Source: Pezicula radicicola (Eukaryota; Ascomycota; Leotiomycetes; Helotiales; Dermateaceae). From it: 64,000 nt of DNA. Below are positions 12,472-22,979 of the stretch, one piece after another. Numbering within the stretch: position 1 is the first letter of the stretch; each line of letters opens with the position of its first letter. Location: assembly GCA_003008705.1 (NCBI GenBank), contig PDUO01000061.1, positions 1-64,000 of the forward strand. Reading direction: 5' to 3'. The position numbers and the translations under genes were made by a program. The notes beneath the pieces were generated by a model. It did not search any database, was not told where the DNA came from, and saw only the letters and a program-made list of their open reading frames with translations.

Positions 12472-14435
12472 ATGGCTTCCGAGACAATTACGCTTGAGAA
12501 AGCGACGCCCACAACCACCAAACAGTATGAAGACGCAGAAAATATCGAAAACATCGAAATAGTTCCCACAATTGAGGAGGACAACTATCAAGGCCTCACT
12601 GTGAAATTTATTGTTGTCTATCTTGTAGGGATACTCATCCTTGTTGATGTCCTGATGTACTGAAAACGATATAGGCTGTTCTCGCTGTTGGATTTGCTGA
12701 AATGATGGTTATTATAGCTTCCGGGCTTGTAAGGACATCATGACGGTCTTCTTCACTTGCCTTTTACTAATATCCCGTGTACAGCTCGCACGAAGCATGG
12801 TAGCCGACATTGGCGGCCACACCAAGATGCAGTGGATGGCGCAAGCCGTTCCCATAGTCAACCTTGCCTTGGGTGCTCCTGTGGCCCAAGCAGCCGATTA
12901 CTGGGGCCGCAAATGGCCTATGTTCACCTCCTGTGTCGTCGCCTTTGTTGGTAGTGTCATTGTCTCACGCGCCACCAACATCGACATGGCCCTGGCAGGA
13001 AACGTCCTCGCCAGCATCTCTACGGCCGCGCAGCCACTTCTCTACGCCATCGCATCAGAGATCTTGCCTCGACGCTTTCGCCCAGCTGCTCAAGGAGGTA
13101 TCACTGGCATCTTCGCCATTGCTGCCATCGTCATGCTCCTCATGGGTAGTGCTCTGACTAAGACCAACAGCAGCGGCTGGCGTATCGTCTGGTACTTCAA
13201 CATGGGCCTATTCGCATTTACGGGTCTTGTCATTCTCTTCCTGTATAACCCGCCGCCACGGCACGAGCAGCTGGACTTGACCTTGAGGCAGAAGCTCAGG
13301 AAACTGGATTGGGTAGGCATTTGCCTGCTTCCTGTGGCCGTGACGGTCCTCGTTATCGGCCTTACCTGGTCTGATAATCCATACTCATGGAGGGACGCTC
13401 ACGTTCTTGCTCCGTTCATCGTTGGCCTTAGTCTCGTCATCTGCCTGGTCCTTTACGAGCTATTGATCAAGAAAGATGGATTGTTCCACCACGGCCTCTT
13501 CACGCATGATCGGAACTTTGTGATCGCCCTGTTCTTGATCTTTACCGACGGTATGGCCTTCTTTGTGGCCAACACGTATATGCCTCTGGAACTCTCGGTC
13601 CTGTTTGAGACGGATCCAGTGATGGTTGGACTGAATTTTAGCATCGTTTTCATTGCCGCCGTTGTCGGTACTGTTCTTGCCTCTTTGTATTGCTCCTGGA
13701 GCAAAAGGTTGAGATGGCCTTTGGTTATTTCGTACCTTGGTTTCGTCATATTCTACGGCAAGAAGCCTGATCAATTGCTGTCTCGCCTTTGCTGACTTTT
13801 CTTCGCAGCCACCATGATGTCGGTCGGATTTGGAGACAGTAAGAATGTCTGGGGCTATGGCGTGTTCCTTGGTTTAGGATTCGATGGGTGTTTGACCATC
13901 ATTGTTGTGGCGGCTCAGTTCAGCGCTCCCCCCGAACTACTCGCCATCTGTAGCGGCGCCGCGCCCTCATCACTGCTAGATCAGGCGGTGCTGCAATCTG
14001 CTTCTGCATCGCCAACACTATATTCAACTCGCAAATCTCAAAGCACCTCCCCAAGGATGTCGCGTCCGCCGTTCTCCCCCACGGACTTCCGCCAACTTCC
14101 CTGGGATCATTTATCCAAGTCCTGGCCAACCAAGAAAACATGGCCCTTGCTGAGATCCCAGGAGTGACACCCCAGATGATAGCAGCTGGTGTGCATGGTT
14201 TGCAGCAAGCATACATCACATCACTCCGCGCTGTCCACGGGTTTGGTCTTGCACTCTCTGTCATTGCTGTTATTGGTAAGCATGTGGTCTTTTATTTCTC
14301 ACGTTGCTGCGTGAAACTAACTGTTGTTTACCAGCTTCATTCTTCATCATCGATCCCAAGCAAGATTTCACCATGCACGTCGATGCACCACTCGAAGAAC
14401 CTCCACAGCTAAAGGAGAAGCTAGTGGATGCTTAG
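12472..14435 (+). pseudogene. TRI12-type MFS transporter broken by 5-bp duplication
   Basis: Major facilitator of the fungal TRI12/DHA14 group: a plasma-membrane drug:proton antiporter with about 14 helices. It begins MASETITLEKATP. Introns: 12625-12674, 12729-12784, 13758-13808 and 14276-14334. The third uses a GC donor (GCAAGAAG...TTCGCAG). Family landmarks are VAQAADYWGRKWP after helix 2, EILPRRFRPAAQGG, SGWRIVWYFN, a long central loop, QFSAPPELLAI and, in the last exons, IPGVTPQMIAAGVHGLQQAY and SFFIIDPKQDFTMH. Exon 4 changes frame exactly at a tandem GCGCC GCGCC (13956-13965). Counting the unit once joins the upstream and downstream frames, so a 5-bp duplication is the likely lesion. It would replace the last helices with unrelated sequence ending at about 14167. 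Everything else looks functional. Confidence 0.85.
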
Positions 14436-15112
14436 GGGCGTGATCGATGTCGGGAAGATATTGGAACCAGGTACATTGTGATAGATAACTAGAGAGCTGG
14501 CTTCGTAGTTTACACCAATACATACGGTCTGTACTACATTTTTGTACGGGCAGGTAGTGTATAAAAACAGCTACTCTTTGCAGTGATTGTTTGACTCAAA
14601 ATACTGTGGGGTATCTCTATACTTTTGTCATTTATGGGCCGCCGCTATTTCTGTAGCTTCTCTCATTGAAAGAGAAAGAGGATCAATGTTCTCAGGATCC
14701 CTGTATAAGCCTATGGTAGACTATTCTTCCCACCGCCGCTATAAATATAGCTTAGTAGTTGAACTGTTTATACTGGATGTTAAAGCTTTCCAACGACCAC
14801 TGAAACCCAGCACGCCTGGGGATGCATTTAAGTACTCTGTACGATGGGGAATTGCCTAGCAAATTAATAAGAGGCTTCTGGCATCATCAAGAAAGGTCAA
14901 CATCACACAACAGCTCAGTTACTGCGCATCTCATTGATGGTATGTTGATGGTATGCACGCGAGTATGACAAAAGGTCTACGCAAAGGGACGACATGGCAT
15001 CTGCACCAAGAGATCTAATGTGTACTTGGACAAGAAACAAAGTTAACTTCTTAATTTTGACTTAATAACGAACAGCTATTTGAACCTCCAAGATGTTATA
15101 GTGACCAATCAC
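14436..15112. other. Intergenic between convergent genes
   Basis: Shared 3' space of the plus-strand transporter and the minus-strand hydrolase. An open stretch at 14587-14859 has no ATG at its head and no recognisable similarity, so I do not call it. Confidence 0.55.
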
Positions 15113-17235
15113 TTAGCTTGAAATAGGATCCATTAACGGAACAACCAAATAGCTGTCGTATTGTCCACCAAAATAAATCGTTTGATTGCCCTTATTCCTG
15201 TGCGACGCACCATTGAGGAACTCAAATTTCATAAAGCTCATGTAGTGTCCAGAGATCTTAACAGCTAGTGACTCACCAGCGTCAAAGGAGATTCCAGTCG
15301 GCCAGATAGGAATTTCAAGGCGGGTCATGGTACCTGGAGGGATGGGCTGTCTCGAATCATGACGGTACTCGGGCCAGGTGTTGCTCTTAGATACCTTGGT
15401 GCCGGCATGGCTGGCCCGTAAGACCCCTGTAGGGCCCAGGTATTTGAGGAAGCATGCATCGGCTACTTCGGAAGGATCTTTAGCTGGAGGAACTAGAGCC
15501 TCCAGGGGAATGTTCATGCATTGTAGAGCCTTTCCTGACGTATCCAGCTTTTGGATTTGAACAAATACATCGATGTCATCTTGATCACTGGATACATGTA
15601 AAACTAGCCAGGAATATCCCACGAGCCAGGTAGGCTTGGTAAACTGATGGCTGAACACAACCTCTTCGGCGCCACATTCTACTGGCTTTGGCAGAACGTC
15701 TGCCCGATAGGAGACGCTCGTATAGTCTTTAACAGGACTAGGGCTGAGGTGGCCAACGGGTCCCAGGAAGAATGTAGCATTTGAGGTCTGAGGTACCGGA
15801 TAGGATGGAAACTTTACGTTGACTATTGGTGCCTGCAGTGGTAATATTAGCACTAGGAGATCAACAACTGTTCTGTTAAGCAAAAGAGGTGCCTAAAGAG
15901 TTACCGGCTTCTCTTTCCTTCTCACCTTGTTAAACGCTAGTATTGAAACTCTGATTTGGGGAGTTTTTGTCCATTCATTTTCAATACCCTTGAGGTAATA
16001 ATCAAAGAACTTGTGCAATTCCTCAACACTCTCGGGAGAATAGAGATCGTACCATTCTTGTGTAGGGTGGATTCGAAGCCTAAATGAGAGATCAATACTA
16101 ATTTCGGTGTTTGTATTGCTTGAATCAAAGGAAGATGTAGATAACAAATTACGTACCATTTCTCCTCCGTCGCCAGGTCTCTGAAGGCACGAAGCGAGCC
16201 GGTGGTATGAAGAGCACTGGAATAACTGGCTAGGATATACGCTGGTGTCTTTATTTTGTCCAACTTTGCACGCTTGTCTTCCCAGTACTCATTATACAGC
16301 GGATACTTCTCAACCATCTAGATAGCTAACTCTGTTCCATTCCTTCCTATCATGGTGTCCTCCAAAAGCTTCCACATAGAATCATATGGATACGAAACGC
16401 CTCCACGGCTCAGTGTGTCGCGGTAGAAATCACTGGCTCCCTCCTAAGAAGCAAATGCGGCAAGGTGCGGTGGCTGATGGGCTGCAATGTACCACTGCGA
16501 CATTGCTAACCAGCTGTTCCCAGCTAGACCAACCTTGCTACTACACCATTCAAGTTTGGCTACATATTCCACAGCATCGTAGCCATCCCTCCCATCTTGG
16601 TCACCGAGCCATCTACGCGGAGTCAGCCGGTTGTATCCGCCATTGTCACCGCTATGGAAGCGATGGCCATTGGGATATGTCAAAGCACAGCTTAACTGGA
16701 TTGACTCACGGAACAACACCCTCAGAATCCCAAGAGCCTCGCAAGTCCACATTCACGATAGCAAACCCCTTGGCTGTCCATGTTGCCGGGTCCAAACCTT
16801 CGAATTTCTCGTAACCGCTCACGTGGTCTTGCGGCACGCCAAATCGACCAGGAATCATGTCTAAGCCATGAGGACCTAAAGATTGTAAAGCAGTTAGGAA
16901 CAAGACTCTACATTGGTCTCTCCCCAAACCCCACCTCTCCACTTACCATTTCCAGATTTGCCATACGGACTACACATCAAGATAGCTGGGACTCTCTTAC
17001 TTGTTGATGGGCGAAAAATATCACAGTATAGCTTGACTCCATCACGCATGGGAAGCGCGACGTCTTTGTCAAAGATGGTGTCTGCAGCGAAAGGCTTAGT
17101 CGTGTCGTTCCGCTGATGTCCCTTGGGAAGGACTTTTGTCGAAGGGTTGAAGGGACTATAGGACCCGGCGGCCTTGTCCTCAGGGGGAGGTGTAGGGCCA
17201 ACAGGCACATCGAAGCCGACAATGCGAAGTGACAT
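15113..17235 (-). pseudogene. CocE/NonD-type acyl hydrolase with two TAG codons
   Basis: Serine hydrolase of the CocE/X-Pro dipeptidyl-peptidase S15-like family. Members cleave esters or peptides; the substrate here is unknown. It starts MSLRIVGFDVPVG at 17235 and has about six exons with clear junctions: SGN-G|PHGLDMIP (GTAAGT...TTTAG), EEKW|LRIHPTQEW (GTACGT...TTTAG) and FNK|APIVNV. Core motifs: VALPMRDGVKL, ILMCSPYG, IVNVDLRGSWDSEG, the nucleophile region GLAGNSWLAMSQW, QEWYDLYSPE, and a jelly-roll C-terminal domain (15113-15830) with HVSSDQDDIDV. Two in-frame TAG codons interrupt an otherwise conserved exon: 16444-16446 (between LAAFAS and EGASDFYRD, where the family has Trp) and 16318-16320 (just before MVEKYPLYNEYW). 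Both are what CpA-to-TpA change would give. The protein would stop after roughly half its length. Confidence 0.85.
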
Positions 17236-18272
17236 GGTGAAAAGAAGTTAATATGATTTCCAAGGTCAAAACAGATGTTTGATCGCAACAAAAGTTCGGT
17301 AGCGCTCTATATGAAAGTACATATACTCGGAAGGCAGATCTATGATCACAAAGGACTATCTAGCTCAATTCGGGGATAGGCGATATGAGAGAGGGGAGAG
17401 AAAGGTGGAGATGTCACTTCCGCCCACCGGCAGCGGCTCCACCGGTCTTTATCGTTTCTTATGTAGTAAGTCCGACCCCCTTTGCCGTAACACCTATACG
17501 AGACTTAGACAGTGGCTTTAAGCGACTAATGAAGAAAAAAAAAAGTAGAAGTCCTACTAGCTCTTCTGGTCCGGCTCCACTACTGGCAGCTCCGAATGCA
17601 GACGTACGAGGTAGTCAACCCAAATAGCCCACCTGATAGCCATCGGATCAACTGGCAAACAAACTAAAGTCACTCTATGTTCAGGTCAATACCCTTTTAC
17701 CGCGCATTGCCAAAATGGACCGTCCTCCTTAGGACGTTCCCCGATACTCATTGTTGTACTTGTGTTGTAGACTCCGTAGAGCCGGTTCCCCAGCTGAGCC
17801 TGAGTAACCGCTGCAAATGTCCCAGATCTAGAATTCGAATCAATTGCAGGAATAAAACTAATTCCCAAAAATTATGCCGCTCGAAGTTTTGTGGAATCTG
17901 AGGACTTTCTTTTGCCCAAGGAATTGTCACTAGAAAGGGCTAAAGCTCAAACCAGTCGCTCTCAATCTCGGAACTAATTTAGAGATTGAATAGCCTCGTC
18001 CATGACTAATCACGTTATAGATTGACATGGTAGAAGGTACAATTAGTCGGAGTCTATGTCGATGACCCTCTATGTGAAGTTTGTGGATCTCACGATTGAC
18101 AAAATATCCTTTGTTCCAATTTTCTCTTTACAAGCATTGGTATGTCAAATAAAGACACAAATCCTAGAGGATCAATATTGGGCTCTAATTCCATGTTGAA
18201 TCTAAAGAATACATGGAACAATTCATGTGTAAAATGAGCTTCGGTTTAGCTGATTCACATTGTCCTGCTCGA
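17236..18272. other. Intergenic, no gene supported
   Basis: Upstream space of the CocE gene and downstream space of the monooxygenase. A Pro/Ser-rich open stretch at 17385-17627 overlaps low-complexity CCACCGG/poly-A sequence and has no recognisable family. Confidence 0.5.
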
Positions 18273-19938
18273 TTATGCAATCTTCTTCTTGAAAATAGAC
18301 TCAAGAGCAGCCTTTAATGACTCCCTGTGACCACCTTGCACCTTCTCTGCCCTCCATGCAATGAAACCGTCAGGTCTGACCAGCAGTGCATCGCCATCTG
18401 CAAGTTGACATCTCTGTTTCAATTTGCCCTCAGGATCTCTGAAGGGCATTGACGACTCATTGATGGCGTAAGTATCAATGGGTATTGGAATACTCTCGGC
18501 TGCCTCCAGCCATGGTGATCCTGCATCTGGAGCTATGAGCAGTATATTCTGCCTTACCAGATCTATCGATGAGATTTTCTTCTTGCTTGGCTGAGAGTCA
18601 TCAACAAGCCAAGCGTGGGGGAATCTCGAGCCAGCCGTGGCGCTCGGCGATGCTGGGGGATCATACAGCTCTTTGGGCGGTACGTAGCCGTCAGTAGGGA
18701 GGAACGCGCGCTTAAGGTATCGATATCCAAGCTCGACCGCGATGTCATCCACTTCTGGAACGGGCGGATTTTGTCGCACGACACGGTTCTGGAATCGAGC
18801 GTGAGCCTGTCGCACCGTAAACTCGTCAATTGGTTGTCTTTCACTGTTGTACGAGTCCAGTAGGGGATGTGATGCTAAGCCTTTCAGCACCGATGCCAAC
18901 TTCCAGGCAAGATTGTGTGCGTCCTAAGACTAGGTCAGCAACATGTTGACTCCTAGATCATACCAATCCAATAATCCAAACGGGTTTCCATACTGCCAGT
19001 CCTGTGTTTCCGCCTAAACCTCCAGTAGGAGGCATGACATGTCCAGCGTCTCCAGCAAGGAAGACTCGACCACCGCTACTGACCAAGCGATCAGCCGTGT
19101 ACGCAGCCATAGTCCAATATGATCGAGTTTTCATCTCGACTTCTAGGTCTTTCTCATCGACACCGGCACAAACGTAAAACCACTGTCTTGCCTCCTCGAC
19201 GGTGACAGAACCAGGCGAAAATTCAACCCTGTCTCCAACGTTGTTGACCATGAGCAATCCCTGTTTTCCTCCTTTGTCCATTCGAAATCCGCCCCCGATT
19301 TTGGAGTTAGATACGTAAATGACGCCGTGGACAGCTCTGGTTCCCAGCCAGGGTGTCATGTCGGCCTTGAAGAAGACGCTCAATGAGTTACGCAAAACGC
19401 CAGGCCCCTCCCAACTGATGCCCTCTTTCTGTCTGGTCGGGCTCCGGCCCCCATCGCAAGCCACAAGATAGGGAGCTTTGTACTTTTTGTATTCGGTGCT
19501 TCCGACTGGCCTCACAACCACGATGACTCCGTCAGCCTGTTCTTCGTAGTTGACGACCTCGTAGCCGTGCTGCTGCACTGCACCGACGTGGAAACGATCC
19601 GCATTGTCGCCTTAAGCTCGACGACAGCTTGATTGCCATTCACAATGACGTTCTGCGCTACTAATTTCAATGGGGTCGCCCAGGTCGCTGACAGGGCCTT
19701 GGTACCGCTTTGGAATTCTGAGGCGGACTTGTAGTGGCCAGCAATCTTGCAATAAGTGCCTGTGAGAGACATGTTTTTAGTCCAACTTCAGTGTGAGATA
19801 GGGAGTACAGGTCAGTGCACATTCATATATACCTTTTACCGTCCAATCGACATCCTCCGCAATGTGCGAGAAAAAAGAGCCCACCTCTCCTCGACTCAGT
19901 GGCTCGAAGATAGACTTGATTTGTTCGGCGCTTGGCAT
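18273..19938 (-). pseudogene. SnoaL-like 5' end fused to FAD monooxygenase 3' part
   Basis: Two unrelated families meet in one transcription unit. The 5' part (ATG 19936-19938) encodes a SnoaL/NTF2-like fold: MPSAEQIKSIFEPLSRG, EDVDWTVKGTYC across an intron at about 19775-19855, GHYKSASEF and NVIVNGNQAVVELKA. It stops resembling SnoaL at about 19612. From about 19605 downstream the sequence is the C-terminal two thirds of a class A aromatic-ring hydroxylase: QQHGYEVVNYEE, YLVACDGGRSPTR, VFLAGDAGHVMPPTGG, and, after an intron at about 18922-18992, DAHNLAWKLASVLKG to the end FKKKIA. The N-terminal GxGxxG dinucleotide-binding half of the hydroxylase is missing, as is the second half of the SnoaL domain. 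The two parts are in different frames at the joint. A deletion between two neighbouring genes is the simplest origin. Activity is unlikely without the FAD-binding fold. Confidence 0.78.
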
Positions 19939-20395
19939 TTTAGTGGTGGCTTATTACTTAGGTTGCGAGAAATGTTTTGTTGGAGGCTGTTCCGTGATAA
20001 AAACTACCAGTATCTAGAGAAGGACTTACTCTTGTACTAACCTATGTCTAAGTCAGCACTAGATTATCGGAATACATTTCATTATCAAGTTTTGATCCGG
20101 GGAACGGGTGGGGTAGCCTACCCACTGAGTTTGGTAAAGTCGGGAATGATTTTGGACTTGGTGATTGTAGAGCCGATATTATTATAAAAACCTATAACGA
20201 CATGGTAAAGGTAATCAGTCCTTGACTGTGAAGTATTAATTCGGTATTTAATAAGCTTTAAGTGGCTCCCAATGGCGTATCTTAAGTCCGACACTAAGGG
20301 ACAAGAAATAAACTTACAGCTAGTAGATATAATATTAATGTACCGCTTAAAGTTATTGTCGTTAGTCACCACCGTTTCTGTCTTCGAGTTTCACA
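19939..20395. other. Divergent intergenic region
   Basis: Lies between the minus-strand chimera and the plus-strand hydrolase, so it would hold both promoters. No clear regulatory motif is seen. Minus-strand open stretches at 20118-20372 are AT-rich and not family-like. Confidence 0.5.
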
Positions 20396-21471
20396 ATGGC
20401 TGCTTCATATCTTAGTAAATCCTCTACACACGTGTATAAGCTTACAGCTGGCGGCCTCTCCTTGACTATCGACTTCTTTATCCCGGCCAACTTTAACAAA
20501 GGAGGAGCCACTGTTCTGTTTCATTATTATGGGGGTTTTTTGGTTAGTTCCTCATAATAGTTTTCTTGATTTGTTACATATCTAAACTTGTTGAATAAAT
20601 CACAAATTGGATTTACTGAAACGTATTCAAACTCTAGATTATCGGAAGCAAAGAGACCCATCCGCCACATTGGCTGATTCGTAGGTGCCATCGACGAGGC
20701 TAGGGTTACGCAACTGCATCCTATCGGCTTCTACCAGAGGCGAAGGCAGTTGATATGCTCTCGGACATGGTGGACGCATATCTATGGACCCGTCAAAATC
20801 TTGCAGAGCAGATCATTCATGCTGGTTCTAGTGCAGGCGGGTATCTCGCTTTAGCGACTCCTCCACTGGCAGTCCTCAGCATCTATGGGATGCTGGATCC
20901 GACCTACACTAGATATCTTACGCCTGGGAGACCAATTAGGTTCCAGTTTGAAGACCTAACGTCCACGATGAAAGAAATGAACGCAGAAAGCAAAGATGGG
21001 CAAGTCATAGATGGGTATCCTTTTCCATCAAGCCCAGCCGTAGACAAAAGATTTAGATGGACCTCTGCGGTGTATTAAGCTGCGAAGATTCCAGATCTTC
21101 TAACTCGAACTCCTGGCCTGGCCGAGCGAATACGCGTGGAAGGTGTTAAGGCTATTTCTAACGACTATCGTGTTCTCTTTCTAGCAACATTTTATGATTA
21201 TCGGGGTCAACCGCCCGTTGCTCTGGTGCATAGCGATGCAGATGACCTGGTCGACTTCGAGCTGAGTTCTTCGGTAGTCCAAAAGTTGAAGGGCGCCGGG
21301 GTAAATGTTCTTCTAGAGCGGATTATCGGTGGAGGCCATGGCTTTGACGTGCAAGGAGTGCCTAGAGACGTCGACGTTGAGGATGAAAGTAGGCAAGAGA
21401 AAGATTTCTACCCCAGCTCAAGGAGGATTTTGTCTTTCCTAGACAGCTGTGTCCCAAGGCCCAAGCAGTGA
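20396..21471 (+). pseudogene. HSL-type alpha/beta hydrolase with two stop codons
   Basis: Alpha/beta hydrolase fold-3 (hormone-sensitive-lipase-like) carboxylesterase. It starts MAASYLSKSSTHVYKL and has HYYGGFL at the oxyanion-hole position. A GT-AG intron follows directly (about 20541-20638, ending AACTCTAG). Then come IIGSKETHPPHWLI, ASYRLLPEAKAVDML, the nucleophile elbow GSSAGGYLAL, LSIYGMLDPTY, the acid region HSDADDLVDFELS and the histidine region GGGHGFDV. In-frame TAG at 20701-20703 (just before GYATASYRLLP, where Trp is expected) and TAA at 21076-21078 (between RWTSAVY and AAKIPDLL, Gln expected) break it. Each fits one CpA-to-TpA change on one or other strand. No frameshift was found, so the damage looks like point mutation only. 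Confidence 0.83.
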
Positions 21472-21745
21472 ATTGAAGTTGATTTTGAATCTGACATTCT
21501 CAGTTTGCATCGTCTTCGTGCCTTTTACGATCTACTGGGGTTCTACAACGACCTTTTCTAGGGATTCCTTCCTAGTCAGAATAACCTTAAATAATGACTC
21601 TCGTTTGATAAAGCACACTATATTGTGTATGGCCGATGATATATTGTCTAGGCTATAAAATGACACCAACCCTCTCGCGCGTAGTTTCCTCCTCTTCTTT
21701 CTTCATAATCGTTGGCATCTGACACCGACATAAAAGCAGCCCATC

Positions 21746-22288
21746 TCAATATACACCATCGGTAATATCAATGATCCGAACCTTTTCAAGGTAAGCCCCA
21801 AGAGTCTCGATGACAGCGAGATGTGCAGGGTCTTTGAGGGCGTAGTAGTCTCTATCCGCGGCATTGTCAAATTCTATAATGAAACCATGAGTTACGCCAT
21901 CCTGCCAGGGGGTGAGTAACTCGTAAATAACTCAACTCCAGGAGGGAAAAGAGGCAAGCAAGAGGGCAGATTGGTTGTTGAGACAAGACAAGTGTATACG
22001 AATCTTAAAGAGGAGCGAGAGCTAGGAGAAGGAGGAACTATACCTGGAACCCCTCGGGAGAGTTATCCACGCCACCTATCACAGACTTGATGTAAGGCTT
22101 CTGTGAATTAGGATGAAGACAAACTTCTTTCAGTCTGCGGATGCTGGAAGCAAGATGGAAGAAATCGTATTAACGAGTGTTCTGCTCCCGACTGAAATGG
22201 AATCAAGAAAATGCCACCTTACGTCTTTGACAGTTTCGGGGCTGGTGTCCGGTTTGATTTGCAACTGAATAACGCGCGTAATGCTCAT
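21746..22288 (-). CDS. Dabb (stress-responsive A/B barrel) domain protein
   Basis: A small three-exon gene. Exon 1 gives MSITRVIQLQIKPDTSPETV. Exon 2 gives RRLKEVCLHPNSQKPYI and GGVDNSPEGFQ. Exon 3 begins DGVTHGFIIEF and runs through DRDYYALKDPAHLAVIETLG to a TGA at 21746-21748. The HGF...EF...DRDYY...DPAH series is characteristic of the Dabb family: dimeric alpha/beta barrels of about 100 residues, mostly of unknown role, sometimes cyclases or accessory proteins in secondary metabolism. The exon 1 donor is uncertain (GTAAGG or, for frame, GTGGCA four bases on). The exon 2/3 junction is clear (CAG|GTATAG...GGCAG|GAT). No stop or frameshift is seen, making this the only undamaged gene in the 15-24 kb run. 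Confidence 0.75.
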
Positions 22289-22979
22289 TTTCGGCAAGTG
22301 ACACGTTTAAAGTCATCTGAATATCGATTGAACGTTGGTGAGAGTCTGCGGAAGCAATACCAAAGTTTGCTGAAATGGAAAGTAATGATATAAGATAAGT
22401 TAGTAGTATACGGGGCTTGCATTACAAATACCACGACCGCGCCATGCTGAGACAAATGGATGAACCGTCGTGTAGTTTTGACACCTTTCATTGTTGAATT
22501 TAGACGGTTGTGGAGCCGATTCGTATTGATATGGTCAGGGCGTGAAAGTAAAATCCCCAGAGGTACTGGTGCATTACTTGATACAATGTATAGTAATTGA
22601 TCCTAATTATGTTATATAGTGTATCATAGTTGTATAGGCGAAAATTAATTAATAGAAAATGAATTCGTGAGGACTATGCTATTGTGGTATTAGATGATTT
22701 TAGGATATCACAGGTCAACGGCAATGTGGAGATGTTTCCGACGTATTCTACTCTGGCGAGTCTAATGGGCACTCACACCTACCCTATTTGTTAAGATAGA
22801 TATAAGGTCTACACGTTACAAATTCTTATAGCGGTGTTTACCATAGCGAATCACTACATGTGATAGGTCTTGTTACGATACATACATATTAATCGTCCGT
22901 CCAAGCGACGAGTTGATCATCTAGTTCATGTGGACCACTTTGGTACTTACATGCTCCATCTCTCTTCCTCCCGAAATTC
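22289..22979. other. Intergenic, no gene seen
   Basis: Moderately AT-rich sequence upstream of the Dabb gene and downstream of the P450 remnant. No conserved frame, RNA gene or clear repeat was found. Confidence 0.55.

Noticed and set aside
14587..14859. 90-codon plus-strand frame
   Set aside because: Begins with TTG rather than ATG and has no recognisable similarity.
17385..17627. 80-codon plus-strand frame
   Set aside because: Low-complexity Pro/Ser/Lys content, no family, no conserved start context.
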